Of a stretch of DNA of 64,000 bases, positions 38,295 to 46,715 are shown in pieces. Below the pieces are notes generated by a model. It searched no databases. It was not told the origin of the DNA and saw nothing but the letters and a program-made list of their open reading frames with translations. The first letter of the stretch is position 1. Each line of letters starts with the position of its first letter. This DNA comes from Sphingomonas vulcanisoli (lineage in GTDB: Bacteria > Pseudomonadota > Alphaproteobacteria > Sphingomonadales > Sphingomonadaceae): positions 1-64,000 of the forward strand of contig NZ_JAAOZC010000005.1 in the NCBI RefSeq assembly GCF_011761305.1. The letters are read 5' to 3'. The position numbers were made by a program, and so were the translations under genes.

Positions 38295-40078
38295 TGCGGG
38301 GCAATTCTTGGCTGAGCGTGATCCTGTCGATCGCAGCGCTGGTCTGCTTCGCTCCCGGCGCCCTTGCCGCCCCCACGCAGCAGATCATCCAGTTGAAAGC
38401 AGCTGACGGGCGCGCGGTTCCTGCGCTGGTTACCTATCCGGAGGGCGGGCCAGATACGCAGGCGCCGGTTGCGATCATCCACCACGGTGGCCCGGGCGGC
38501 CATCCGCTACGCTCGCTTAGCGCGGCGCGCTGGGCGGCGGACTATTTTGCCGGACGCGGTTATATCACCATCAGCATCATGTCCCGCATCGGACGCGACG
38601 TGATAGACCAGCCGTTCGGCGCGCAGGCCGCCGACATCAAGGGCGCGGTCGATTGGGCAAGCCAATTGTCGCACGGCCCGATCGTGCTGGTCGGCCACAG
38701 CTCCGGTTCGGTGTCGGTAACCTATTATGAAGCGACCACGCAGGATCCGCGCGTCAAGGCGATCGTCCACTTCGCGCCGACCTTTCCGGGCAGCCTGTGG
38801 ATGCCGACCAGCATGGGCAGGCCGCGCTACGATGCGGTCGTCGCGCGGCTGAAGAAGCTCGTTGCTGACGGCAAGGGCGACCAGCCGATCTACGAGGACC
38901 ATCACCTCGCCCCGCCGGCGCCGCAAGACATCACCTACGGCTATCTCATGAGCGCGAAAGTGTGGTTGAGCTGGTGGGGGCCTGACTCGAAGCAGAACAA
39001 TCTCGCGCTCTTCCCCAACATCCGCGTCCCGATGCTGATGATCTCGGGCGATAAAGATATCTTCGCGAGCCGCGCCTACCAGGAGGAATTGAAGAAGGCC
39101 GCCGTCAACAGCCCGCGCGTCGACGCGATCATCCTCGATGGCGGCATCCCGCACGAATTCGTCGGTGCCGAGGTGAAGGCGCCGGCGCTGGCCTATGATT
39201 GGCTCGCTGAGGTCGGCATCCGCCCGTCGCCGCGCATCGCGACGCATGTCGTCGACATGAAGCTGAGCGCCTACGATATCCGCCCCGGCGTGATCTACGA
39301 GCCGGCCGACGCGGGCTTCCGCAAGCCGCTGGCGGTGATGCTGATGCCCGATTTCGCCGACGACGTGATGCTGACCCCGTTCGACGAGATCGGGCCACGG
39401 CTGGCGAAGGCAGGCTATACCGTGCTGATCCCGCAGGACAGCGGCAGCGGCTGGCCGCTCTATCGCTCGGTGGCTGGGACCGTCTCCACCAACCAGCGCG
39501 CGTGGCTCAAATATCTCGCCGACCAGGGCCATGCCCAGGTGGCGATCGTCGCGCACGGGCAGGAAGGGGTGATGGTCCCCGCGCTGCTGCCGCCGATCGC
39601 TCAAGGGCCGTCGATCGCGGGCGTCGCGCTGATCCAGCCGCCTGGCGCCCCGGCTGCGTTCGCTCAGGACGTGCTTGGCGCGCAGCCCTATGCCAAGGCG
39701 CTTGCCGATGCCGACGCGGCGGTCAAGCGCGGCGCGGGGGGCACGACGATGATCATCGTCCCCTATCGGAGCAACGGCCGTGATCCCGCGACGCACAAAT
39801 GGCTCAATTATATGGCGTCGAGCTTCCTGTCCTATTGGGGGCCCTCGGCGCCCGTCGCCCCCGTCCCTGCGCTAACGGCAGCGGGCGAGCCGGTGCTGTT
39901 GATCGATGCGGACAAGGGGCGGTTCCTCAGTCGTGATGCGCAGACATCGCTTGCGAAGGGCGGCGTCTCGTCGCTTTGGTACGATAAGGTCGCCAGCCCG
40001 TTCGACGATCCCGACCGGCTCGCCGCCGATCTCGCGAAATGGCTCGACGCCTTGCCGAAGCAGCCCGAGTTCAAATGA
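38294..40078 (+). CDS. Secreted tandem alpha/beta-hydrolase (active plus degenerate domain)
   Basis: 594-aa exported protein (signal WLSVILSIAALVCFAPGALA). The first half (about 30-305) is a complete hydrolase: VAIIHHGGPGGHPL, nucleophile LVGHSSGSVSVTYYE, acid region MLMISGDKDIFASRAY, His in ILDGGIPHEFVGA. The second half (about 310-590) repeats the fold with AVMLMPDFADD, AIVAHGQEGVMVPALL and VLLIDADKGRFLS, but the elbow reads GQEG where Ser should be, so it is probably inactive. A fusion of active and dead copies flanked by two DUF1838 genes is unusual. Likely a periplasmic ester or lactone hydrolase. Confidence 0.82.
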   Translation: MRGNSWLSVILSIAALVCFAPGALAAPTQQIIQLKAADGRAVPALVTYPEGGPDTQAPVAIIHHGGPGGHPLRSLSAARWAADYFAGRGYITISIMSRIGRDVIDQPFGAQAADIKGAVDWASQLSHGPIVLVGHSSGSVSVTYYEATTQDPRVKAIVHFAPTFPGSLWMPTSMGRPRYDAVVARLKKLVADGKGDQPIYEDHHLAPPAPQDITYGYLMSAKVWLSWWGPDSKQNNLALFPNIRVPMLMISGDKDIFASRAYQEELKKAAVNSPRVDAIILDGGIPHEFVGAEVKAPALAYDWLAEVGIRPSPRIATHVVDMKLSAYDIRPGVIYEPADAGFRKPLAVMLMPDFADDVMLTPFDEIGPRLAKAGYTVLIPQDSGSGWPLYRSVAGTVSTNQRAWLKYLADQGHAQVAIVAHGQEGVMVPALLPPIAQGPSIAGVALIQPPGAPAAFAQDVLGAQPYAKALADADAAVKRGAGGTTMIIVPYRSNGRDPATHKWLNYMASSFLSYWGPSAPVAPVPALTAAGEPVLLIDADKGRFLSRDAQTSLAKGGVSSLWYDKVASPFDDPDRLAADLAKWLDALPKQPEFK

Positions 40079-40956
40079 TGCGGGACATCGATGTCGCGCG
40101 CCGCGATCTGTTGGCGCTGGGCGTCATGAGCGCCGGTTCGCTCGCCGTATCGGCCGCCGCATCGCCCCGAGGCGTACCGGTCAAGCCGACGGCCCAGGCG
40201 GTCGAGTTGTTCGCGCGGCTGGTCGGCGATCTCTCGGGCAAGGTCACGCTCAGCTATATGGCCGGCACCGTCTGGGGCTTCCGCCCGCAGGCCGACGACC
40301 TGAAACTCGCCGACTTCGCGCGCCGCATCTATGGCTATAAGAGCCTGGTCGCGCGCAAGGTCCGTCGCCTCGCCAACGGCGACTTTGCGATCAAGCAGCA
40401 GGGCTGGACCTTCTACGCAGACCCCGAAACGGACGTCATCACCGATACGCTGCGCAATCCCTATACCGGCCTTGACGTAAAGCCCTATTCGCCGCCCTCA
40501 GCGCCGGCCGAGATGGCCTATCGGCCCGACGGCAGCATTTATCTCCCCGGCAAGGAGGGCGTGAACCCGCTCGGCAACGGCGAATCGGCTACCTTCGCCA
40601 ACCCCTTCGACATGCGCGTGAAGACGATCGGCGCGCATAGCTTCGTCGACACGGCGCAATTCATCCGCTTCAAGCCGGGCAATATCGACTGGTTCAAGCT
40701 GGAAGCGACGCTGATCGGCTATGTCTGCCGCACCGCCGATCTGGCCAACCCGCGACTGACCCACGTCCCTTCGACCGCGACGATGAACCTCGTCGCCGAA
40801 TGGCAGACCTGGATGAACATGCACGGCGCGCCGGGCCATATCCTGTTCAAAGGCGAAGGCGGCGACATCGCTTCGATCGCCGATACGCCCGCAGACTATC
40901 GCGCGGCGCTGGCCAGCAAATTTCCCGGCCAGCTGGAAAAGGCGCTGGCCTGGTAG
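40075..40956 (+). CDS. DUF1838 family protein with Tat-like signal
   Basis: 293-aa protein. The N-terminus RRDLLALGVMSAGSLAVSAA is a twin-arginine-type signal. The mature part has GDLSGKVTLSYMAGTVWGF, ADPETDVITDTLRNPYTGLD, ATFANPFDMRVKTIG and FVDTAQFIRFKPGNIDW, the family pattern. It overlaps the double hydrolase (ATGA at 40075-40078) and is the third gene of the unit. Together with the copy at 37536 it gives one exported and one cytoplasmic form around one exported hydrolase. Function unknown. Confidence 0.8.
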   Translation: MMRDIDVARRDLLALGVMSAGSLAVSAAASPRGVPVKPTAQAVELFARLVGDLSGKVTLSYMAGTVWGFRPQADDLKLADFARRIYGYKSLVARKVRRLANGDFAIKQQGWTFYADPETDVITDTLRNPYTGLDVKPYSPPSAPAEMAYRPDGSIYLPGKEGVNPLGNGESATFANPFDMRVKTIGAHSFVDTAQFIRFKPGNIDWFKLEATLIGYVCRTADLANPRLTHVPSTATMNLVAEWQTWMNMHGAPGHILFKGEGGDIASIADTPADYRAALASKFPGQLEKALAW

Positions 40957-41027
40957 CTTGATGCGGGCAATCGCGACTTCGCGTTCGACGCGAACCTGCT
41001 TCATCGGTCGAAGCGTTTATGAGCTTC

Positions 41028-41039
41028 GGGGGGGGGGGG
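41028..41039. repeat. Run of 12 G in an intergenic gap
   Basis: Twelve consecutive G between two convergent genes (DUF1838 stop at 40956, aldehyde dehydrogenase stop at 41087). It lies outside any gene I support. Long G runs are prone to slippage, in the cell or during sequencing. Confidence 0.9.
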
Positions 41040-41086
41040 TCGTTATCGTCAGCGCAGCATCCGCAGGGTGACGCGCAGACGAGGAT

Positions 41087-42517
41087 TTACACCCCGAGGC
41101 AGACGTACTTGATCTCGAGATAATCCTCGATGCCATGCCGCGAACCCTCGCGGCCGAGGCCGGACATCTTGACCCCGCCGAACGGCGCGACCTCGGTAGA
41201 GATCAGCCCGGTATTGACTCCGACGATCCCCGCCTCGATCGCCTCGGCCACCCGCCACACCCGCGATAGGTCGCGCGCATAGAAATAGGCGGCTAGCCCG
41301 AACGGCGTGGCATTGGCCTGGGCGATCGCGTCGTCATCAGTCTCGAAGCGGATCAGCGGCGCAACCGGGCCGAAGGTTTCCTCGCGGGTGATGAGCATTT
41401 CCTGCGTCACCCCGGCGAGCACGGTCGGCGCGAAAAAGCGGTCGCCAATGTCGCTGCGCTTGCCGCCGGTCAGAACCGTCGCGCCATGCGCGGTGGCGTC
41501 GGCGACATGTTCTTCGGCCTTGGCGACCGCAGCCGCATCGATCAGCGGGCCGATGGTGGTACCCTCGGCCATGCCGTCGCCGACCTTGAGCGCCTCGACC
41601 GCCTTCACCAGCTTGGCGGCGAAAGCGTCATACACCCCGGCCTGGACGTATAGCCGGTTGGCGCAGACGCAGGTCTGGCCAGCATTGCGATATTTGGAGG
41701 CGATCGCGCCGGTCACGGCGGCATCGAGATCGGCATCGTCGAACACGATGAACGGCGCGTTGCCGCCGAGTTCGAGACTGAGTTTCTTGATCGTCGCCGC
41801 CGATTGCTCGTAGAGCATCGCGCCGACCTCGGTCGAGCCGGTGAAGCTCAGCTTGCGGACAACGGGGCTGGCCGTAAGCACCCCGCCGATCGCGGCCGCG
41901 CTGCCCGTGATGATGTTGAGCAGGCCCTTGGGCAACCCGGCCTCTTCGGCCAGCACGCCCAATGCCAGTGCCGAGAAAGGCGTCTGGCTGGCGGGCTTCA
42001 AGACCACAGCGCAGCCGGCGGCGAGCGCCGGGCCGATCTTGCGCGTGATCATCGCCGCCGGAAAATTCCACGGCGTAATCGCGGCGACGACGCCGATCGG
42101 CTGCTTCAGCACGACGATGCGCTTGTCCGCGGCGTGCCCCGGGATGGTCTCGCCATAGACGCGCTTGGCCTCTTCGCCGAACCATTCGAGGAAACCGGCG
42201 GCATAAGCGATCTCGCCCTTCGCCTCGGCCAGCGGCTTGCCCTGCTCACGGGTCAGCAGCTCGGCGAGCGCGTCCTGATGCTGCATCATCAGATCGAAGA
42301 AGCGGCGGAGCACGGTCGCGCGCTCCTTGGCGGTAGCCGCAGCCCACGCCGGCATCGCCGCTTCCGCCGCCGCGATCGCGCGCTCGGTCTCGGCGGCGCC
42401 GAGCTTGGGAACACGGCCGATCGTTTCGCCGGTCGCGGGATTATCGACAGTGATCCAGGCGTCGCCGGTCACCCAGGCGCCGTCGATCAAACAGGCTTCA
42501 CGCAACAGATCGGTCAA
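41087..42517 (-). CDS. Succinate-semialdehyde dehydrogenase-like aldehyde dehydrogenase
   Basis: 476-aa NAD(P)-dependent aldehyde dehydrogenase close to GabD: ITPWNFPAAMITRKIGPALA, FTGSTEVGAMLYEQSA, KKLSLELGGNAPFIVFDDAD (catalytic Glu) and NAGQTCVCANRLYV (catalytic Cys), then ETFGPVAPLIRF and GGVKMSGLGREGSRHGIEDY. I place the start at a TTG at 42517, four bases after the VOC stop, because this gives the normal GabD N-terminus; an ATG at 42556 would overlap the VOC gene. Last gene of a four-gene operon. It may oxidise succinic semialdehyde or a similar short semialdehyde from ring cleavage. Confidence 0.85.
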   Translation of the reverse strand: MTDLLREACLIDGAWVTGDAWITVDNPATGETIGRVPKLGAAETERAIAAAEAAMPAWAAATAKERATVLRRFFDLMMQHQDALAELLTREQGKPLAEAKGEIAYAAGFLEWFGEEAKRVYGETIPGHAADKRIVVLKQPIGVVAAITPWNFPAAMITRKIGPALAAGCAVVLKPASQTPFSALALGVLAEEAGLPKGLLNIITGSAAAIGGVLTASPVVRKLSFTGSTEVGAMLYEQSAATIKKLSLELGGNAPFIVFDDADLDAAVTGAIASKYRNAGQTCVCANRLYVQAGVYDAFAAKLVKAVEALKVGDGMAEGTTIGPLIDAAAVAKAEEHVADATAHGATVLTGGKRSDIGDRFFAPTVLAGVTQEMLITREETFGPVAPLIRFETDDDAIAQANATPFGLAAYFYARDLSRVWRVAEAIEAGIVGVNTGLISTEVAPFGGVKMSGLGREGSRHGIEDYLEIKYVCLGV

Positions 42518-42521
42518 GGCA

Positions 42522-43484
42522 TCATCCCAATTGGAAGAATTCGAGGATCGCGCCATCGGGCGTCCGCACCGAAAACAGGGTGGCCGGGCCATAAGGCGCG
42601 ATATCGAGCCGCATCGGCGGCGTGTAGAGCGGCCAGCCGCGCTCTACGATCTGGGCGGCCAATGCGGCTGCGTCCTCAACGGGAAAGCGCAGCGCCAGCA
42701 GGCCGATGTTCGGCGCCACGGCCAGCTCCGAGAAATCGCGCGCACGGATGCCGGCGCACTGGATTAGTTCGACGGACCCGTCATTGCTCCCCTCGGGATG
42801 CCAGATGCCGACACGGCGCTCGACCGGGGCGGCGTGCGGCAGCGGCAGGCCGAGGATCTGGCTGGGTTCACCTTCGCCGTCCGCGACGACTTCGAACAAT
42901 GGGCTCCAGCCGAGGATGTCGCGGTAGAAAGCCGCGGAGGCGTCATAGTCGCGCACCACTTGCGAGGAATTGAACTGGCGGGTCATCGCGCCCAGCCCCT
43001 CGGGCCAGTCGAGCGGCGGCGCGCGACGTTCGATCAGGCCGATGACGAAGCCGTCCGGCCCGATGATGATGACTTCGCGGACCTGCAGCTCGCCGAAGCC
43101 ATAATCGGCGCTGTCGTGGAAGGCGGTCCAGCCGTGACGCTGGAGCTTGGCGTAGGTCGCGTCGGCATCGTCGCTGTAAATATCGACATCGAAATGGCCG
43201 CCGCTGTCCCACAGATGCTGGCTTGAGCGCATCACGCGCTGCTCGGCGCCGTGGAAGACGACGATGCGCAACGGGCCGCGTTCATCGTTCGGAGCATGGA
43301 GCAGGCATTGCTCGATCCGGGTACAGCCCTCCGGCACATGCCACGCGGTGAATTGCTTGGGCGGCGCATCCGGCAGTTCGGTGCGGGTCCAGCCGCCGAC
43401 CGCGCACAGCGGCCCGGCAAGGCGCTCAATATCGAAGGCGCTGTGGACGACCTCCTGGAAGCCCGGCCTCACCAACAAGGTCAC
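42522..43484 (-). CDS. Tandem VOC (glyoxalase/dioxygenase fold) protein
   Basis: 320-aa protein with two vicinal-oxygen-chelate modules. The first (about 25-150) includes TAWHVPEGC, SGGHFDVDIYSDDADATYAK and IIIGPDGFVIGLIER; the second (about 165-318) has SSQVVRDYDASAAFYRDILG, LLALRFPVEDAAALAAQ and LFSVRTPDGAILEFFQLG. Families with this layout include extradiol dioxygenases, isomerases and lyases; metal ligands are not complete enough to name a reaction. ATGA overlap with the upstream FAD oxidase ties its function to that enzyme. Confidence 0.75.
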   Translation of the reverse strand: MTLLVRPGFQEVVHSAFDIERLAGPLCAVGGWTRTELPDAPPKQFTAWHVPEGCTRIEQCLLHAPNDERGPLRIVVFHGAEQRVMRSSQHLWDSGGHFDVDIYSDDADATYAKLQRHGWTAFHDSADYGFGELQVREVIIIGPDGFVIGLIERRAPPLDWPEGLGAMTRQFNSSQVVRDYDASAAFYRDILGWSPLFEVVADGEGEPSQILGLPLPHAAPVERRVGIWHPEGSNDGSVELIQCAGIRARDFSELAVAPNIGLLALRFPVEDAAALAAQIVERGWPLYTPPMRLDIAPYGPATLFSVRTPDGAILEFFQLG

Positions 43485-45058
43485 AGGCCCAGCACGCCCG
43501 GATTCATCAGCCCTTGCGGATCGAGCTGCGCCTTGACCGCGCGCAGCAGCGCCAGCGCAGCGGGATTGAGCCGATCGCGATAGGGATAGGCGCGGCCGAT
43601 CTGGAAATGCGCGGCATCGTGCGCCGCATAGAGCGCGATGGCGTCACGCTTCAGCTGATCGGTGAAGGCGGCGGCCTCCGGCGCGGCGGGATAGGCGGGA
43701 ATCTTCGCGAGATGCGCGGGATCGAGGATCGTATCGTGAAAGGTGGTGCGCGCGTCGGGCCAGTAGAAGGCGAGCTCGTAGAGGAAGCCGGTCGAGCCTA
43801 CGGGCGAGAACATCGTGCCGACCCACACCCCGAGCCGGTTCATCTCGGCCTTGCGTTCAGCGAACAGCTTGGTCAGTGCGGCATGGAAGGGCAGCACCTG
43901 GGTCTGCGGCAAGACGCCGTGGATCGGCACCCAACGCTCGCCCTTGGGGCCGAGGATGTTGAACAGCGCCGCGAAGGGCACGGCGCGCACGTAGCTCGGC
44001 ACGCTGTTCGTGATCTCGCGCCCAAAACGGCTAAGGATCGCTCGCAGCCGCTTCGCTTTGGCCCCGGCTTCGGTGGCATCGACCCCATCGATCATGAAAT
44101 GCCACATATAGGCATCGGATGCCGCGACGTTCGCGCCCGCGATCCCCATCCGCGCGAGCTGCACGAGGCCCGCAAGCTTATTGGGCGCGGCGCGCAAAAT
44201 CTGGCCGGCGGCGCGCAACTTGGCGCCCGCCCCCTCCTGTCGCGCGATCTGACCTTGCGACAGCGCGATATCGAGCCCGAAATGCTCGTCATCGAGCCCC
44301 TCGAGCTGCACCAGCCGGCCGGCCTCGGCGAAGGCAGCGAAATCGGCGAAGGCGAAGGAGATATCGGCCGATGCGGACTGCACCGCGATCAGGGGCAGCG
44401 TGACCGCCGCCTTGATACCGAGCGCACCGCAATCGCCGCAAAAGAGCCCGGTCAAATCGGGGCCGTAGTTGCGGATGACCTCCGATGCGCCGGTGCGCAT
44501 CAGGTCGCCCGATGCCAGCACCACATCGATCGACAGCACCGACTGGGCAGAGATGCCGTGCGCACCGCTGCCATGGCTCAGCGCATTCTGGCTGACGCTG
44601 CCGCCGACGGTGGCGACCAGGCCGGAGAATGGGCCCCAGAACGGCGTCCGCAGGCCGTGGGGCGTGAGGGCCTCGCGCATCGCCGCCCAAGTGACGCCCG
44701 CGCCGACGGTGACGGTGGCGTTGGTCTTGTCGATGTGGATGCTGTCCAGCGCGCCGGTATCGATCAGCACATGGCCGCCGCCCGCCAGCAGATAGCCGTC
44801 GGTATAGGAAGCGCCGCCGCCGCGCGGCACCATCGCCACGCCCGCTTCGGCGCAGATGCGCACCGCCGCTTGCAGAGCCGCGACATCCGCCGGCCGTACG
44901 ACGATCGCGGGCGAGCCGCCGCCGCGATAGACGTCAGTGCCCATCAAAGCGCGATGCTCGATCGCATCGCTGACGCCGGCACCGCCGACCGCATCGCGCA
45001 ATCGGTCGATCAGGCTAGTCGTCGTGGTACGGGTCAGCATGGTGGCATCCTTGGTCAT
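43481..45058 (-). CDS. FAD-linked oxidase, VAO/4-cresol dehydrogenase type
   Basis: About 525-aa flavoprotein of the vanillyl-alcohol-oxidase superfamily. FAD-binding part: AIVVRPADVAALQAAVRICA, MVPRGGGASYTDGYLLAGGG, VTVGAGVTWAAMREAL, WGPFSGLVATVGGSVSQNAL. The C-terminal cap has TMFSPVGSTGFLYELAFYWP and ends with LDPQGLMNPGVLGL. Relatives oxidise p-hydroxylated alkyl-phenols, vanillyl alcohol, eugenol or lactate-like acids. An ATG at 45040 has AAGGA upstream and may be the real start; 45058 overlaps the aldehyde dehydrogenase stop. An aldehyde dehydrogenase before and a VOC protein after it fit alcohol-to-acid oxidation of an aromatic side chain. Confidence 0.8.
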   Translation of the reverse strand: MTKDATMLTRTTTTSLIDRLRDAVGGAGVSDAIEHRALMGTDVYRGGGSPAIVVRPADVAALQAAVRICAEAGVAMVPRGGGASYTDGYLLAGGGHVLIDTGALDSIHIDKTNATVTVGAGVTWAAMREALTPHGLRTPFWGPFSGLVATVGGSVSQNALSHGSGAHGISAQSVLSIDVVLASGDLMRTGASEVIRNYGPDLTGLFCGDCGALGIKAAVTLPLIAVQSASADISFAFADFAAFAEAGRLVQLEGLDDEHFGLDIALSQGQIARQEGAGAKLRAAGQILRAAPNKLAGLVQLARMGIAGANVAASDAYMWHFMIDGVDATEAGAKAKRLRAILSRFGREITNSVPSYVRAVPFAALFNILGPKGERWVPIHGVLPQTQVLPFHAALTKLFAERKAEMNRLGVWVGTMFSPVGSTGFLYELAFYWPDARTTFHDTILDPAHLAKIPAYPAAPEAAAFTDQLKRDAIALYAAHDAAHFQIGRAYPYRDRLNPAALALLRAVKAQLDPQGLMNPGVLGL

Positions 45059-46545
45059 ATCACCGCGCAAACGGTCTTCCATTCGAGATACGAGTCAAGC
45101 GCCTGCTGCCCTGAATCGCGGCCCCAACCCGATTGCTTGAGCCCGCCAATCGGCAGCGAAGCATCATACATCGCATGACAATTGATCCACACGGTGCCGG
45201 CCTGGAGTGCGCCGCTGAGGCGGTGGGCGCTGGATAGCGATTCGGTCCAGATGCTCGCGGCGAGGCCGTAATCGCTGTCGTTGGCGGCGGCGGTCACTTC
45301 CTCGAGATCGTCATAGGGCTGCGCGACCAGTACCGGGCCGAAAACCTCCTCGCGAACGATCGGCATCTCGGGCTTCACGTCGGTAACGATGGCGGGAGAT
45401 ACAAAGGCATGGCCACTGCGCTCGCCGCCGATCACCGTCGCGCCCGCCGCCTTGGCATCGGCGACGAAGCCCGCGACGCGCTCGGCCTGCTTGGCCGAGA
45501 CGAGCGGCCCCATCTGCGTCGCCTGGTCGAGGCCGTGACCGGAAATCAGACCCTTGGCATAAGCCGCGACGCCTTCGATCACCTGATCGTGGATCGAGCG
45601 ATGCACGTAGAGCCGCGATCCGGCGATGCACACCTGCCCGGCGTTGAAGAAGATCGCGTTGGCGACGCCGGGGATGGCGAGGCTAAGATCGGCGTCGGGC
45701 AGCACGATCGCGGGCGATTTGCCGCCCAGCTCGAGACTGACGCGCTTGAGATTGCCCTTGGCCGCGTCGAGGATCGCGCGGCCGGTGGCGGTCGATCCGG
45801 TGAAGGCGACCTTGTCGACATGGCGGTGCGCGGCGAGCGCGGCGCCGGTCTCATGACCATAGCCGGTGACGATGTTGAGCACACCCGCCGGCACCCCGGC
45901 CTCGATCATCAGCTCGCCGAGCCTGAGGGCCGACAGCGAGGTGTCCTCGGCGGGCTTGAGCACGATCGTGCAGCCCGCCGCGAGCGCCGGAGCCAGCTTC
46001 ATCGCGGTCAGCACCAATGGCGAGTTCCACGGTACGATCGCGGCGACGACGCCGACGGGCTCGCGCAGGGTCCAGGTCGCCATCTGCTTGCCCGCCGGCT
46101 GATAATCGATCGAACTCTGGATCGTATCGCCGGTGATCGCCTGCGCCTGACCCGCGAAGAAGCGGAATTGGCCGGCCGCGCCCGGAATTTCCGCCCAGCG
46201 CCCAACGAACAGCGGCTTGCCTTGGTCGAGCGTCTCAAGCTCAGCGAGCTCGTCGATATGGGCTTCGATCAGGTCGGCGATCGCCCAGAGGATACGCGCG
46301 CGTTTGGCGGGCGTCGTCGCGCGCCAGGCCGGAAAGGCGGCGCGCGCGGCGGCGACGGCGGCATCGACGTCGCTGGCAGCGGCGCGCGGCACGACGCCAT
46401 TCTCATGGCCGGTCGCGGGATCGAGCGTCGCCAGTGTCGCCGCAGCGGCCGACCAGGTGCCATGGATCAGCAGGCCTTCACCCCGCGCCCGACGATCGAG
46501 AAACGCCTCTGCGGCGGCGGATAGAGCGGGGCGGGCGATCGGCAT
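45055..46545 (-). CDS. Aldehyde dehydrogenase
   Basis: 496-aa NAD(P)-dependent aldehyde dehydrogenase: IVPWNSPLVLTAMKLAPALA, FTGSTATGRAILDAA, LELGGKSPAIVLPDADL with the Glu and NAGQVCIAGSRLYVHRSI with the Cys, then EEVFGPVLVAQPYDD. ATG 46545 follows AAGGAG by six bases; earlier ATGs at 46560 and 46638 lack a site. First gene of the operon that also encodes the FAD oxidase, the VOC protein and the GabD-like enzyme, and divergent from the hydantoinase operon. Confidence 0.9.
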   Translation of the reverse strand: MPIARPALSAAAEAFLDRRARGEGLLIHGTWSAAAATLATLDPATGHENGVVPRAAASDVDAAVAAARAAFPAWRATTPAKRARILWAIADLIEAHIDELAELETLDQGKPLFVGRWAEIPGAAGQFRFFAGQAQAITGDTIQSSIDYQPAGKQMATWTLREPVGVVAAIVPWNSPLVLTAMKLAPALAAGCTIVLKPAEDTSLSALRLGELMIEAGVPAGVLNIVTGYGHETGAALAAHRHVDKVAFTGSTATGRAILDAAKGNLKRVSLELGGKSPAIVLPDADLSLAIPGVANAIFFNAGQVCIAGSRLYVHRSIHDQVIEGVAAYAKGLISGHGLDQATQMGPLVSAKQAERVAGFVADAKAAGATVIGGERSGHAFVSPAIVTDVKPEMPIVREEVFGPVLVAQPYDDLEEVTAAANDSDYGLAASIWTESLSSAHRLSGALQAGTVWINCHAMYDASLPIGGLKQSGWGRDSGQQALDSYLEWKTVCAVI

Positions 46546-46715
46546 AAGCGGCTCCTTCATGGCGCGTGTCTGGCCTTCCGCGGGCCGCGCGGCCATCCGC
46601 CACAGGGCAACATTCGCACAGCGGATAGAGACCGCCATGGCGAAGCGGCAGCGGCCGGGCTGGCTTATGGACGCCGCGACCGGGGCTGCGCGCCCCAGGC
46701 AAGCATGGGGACGGC

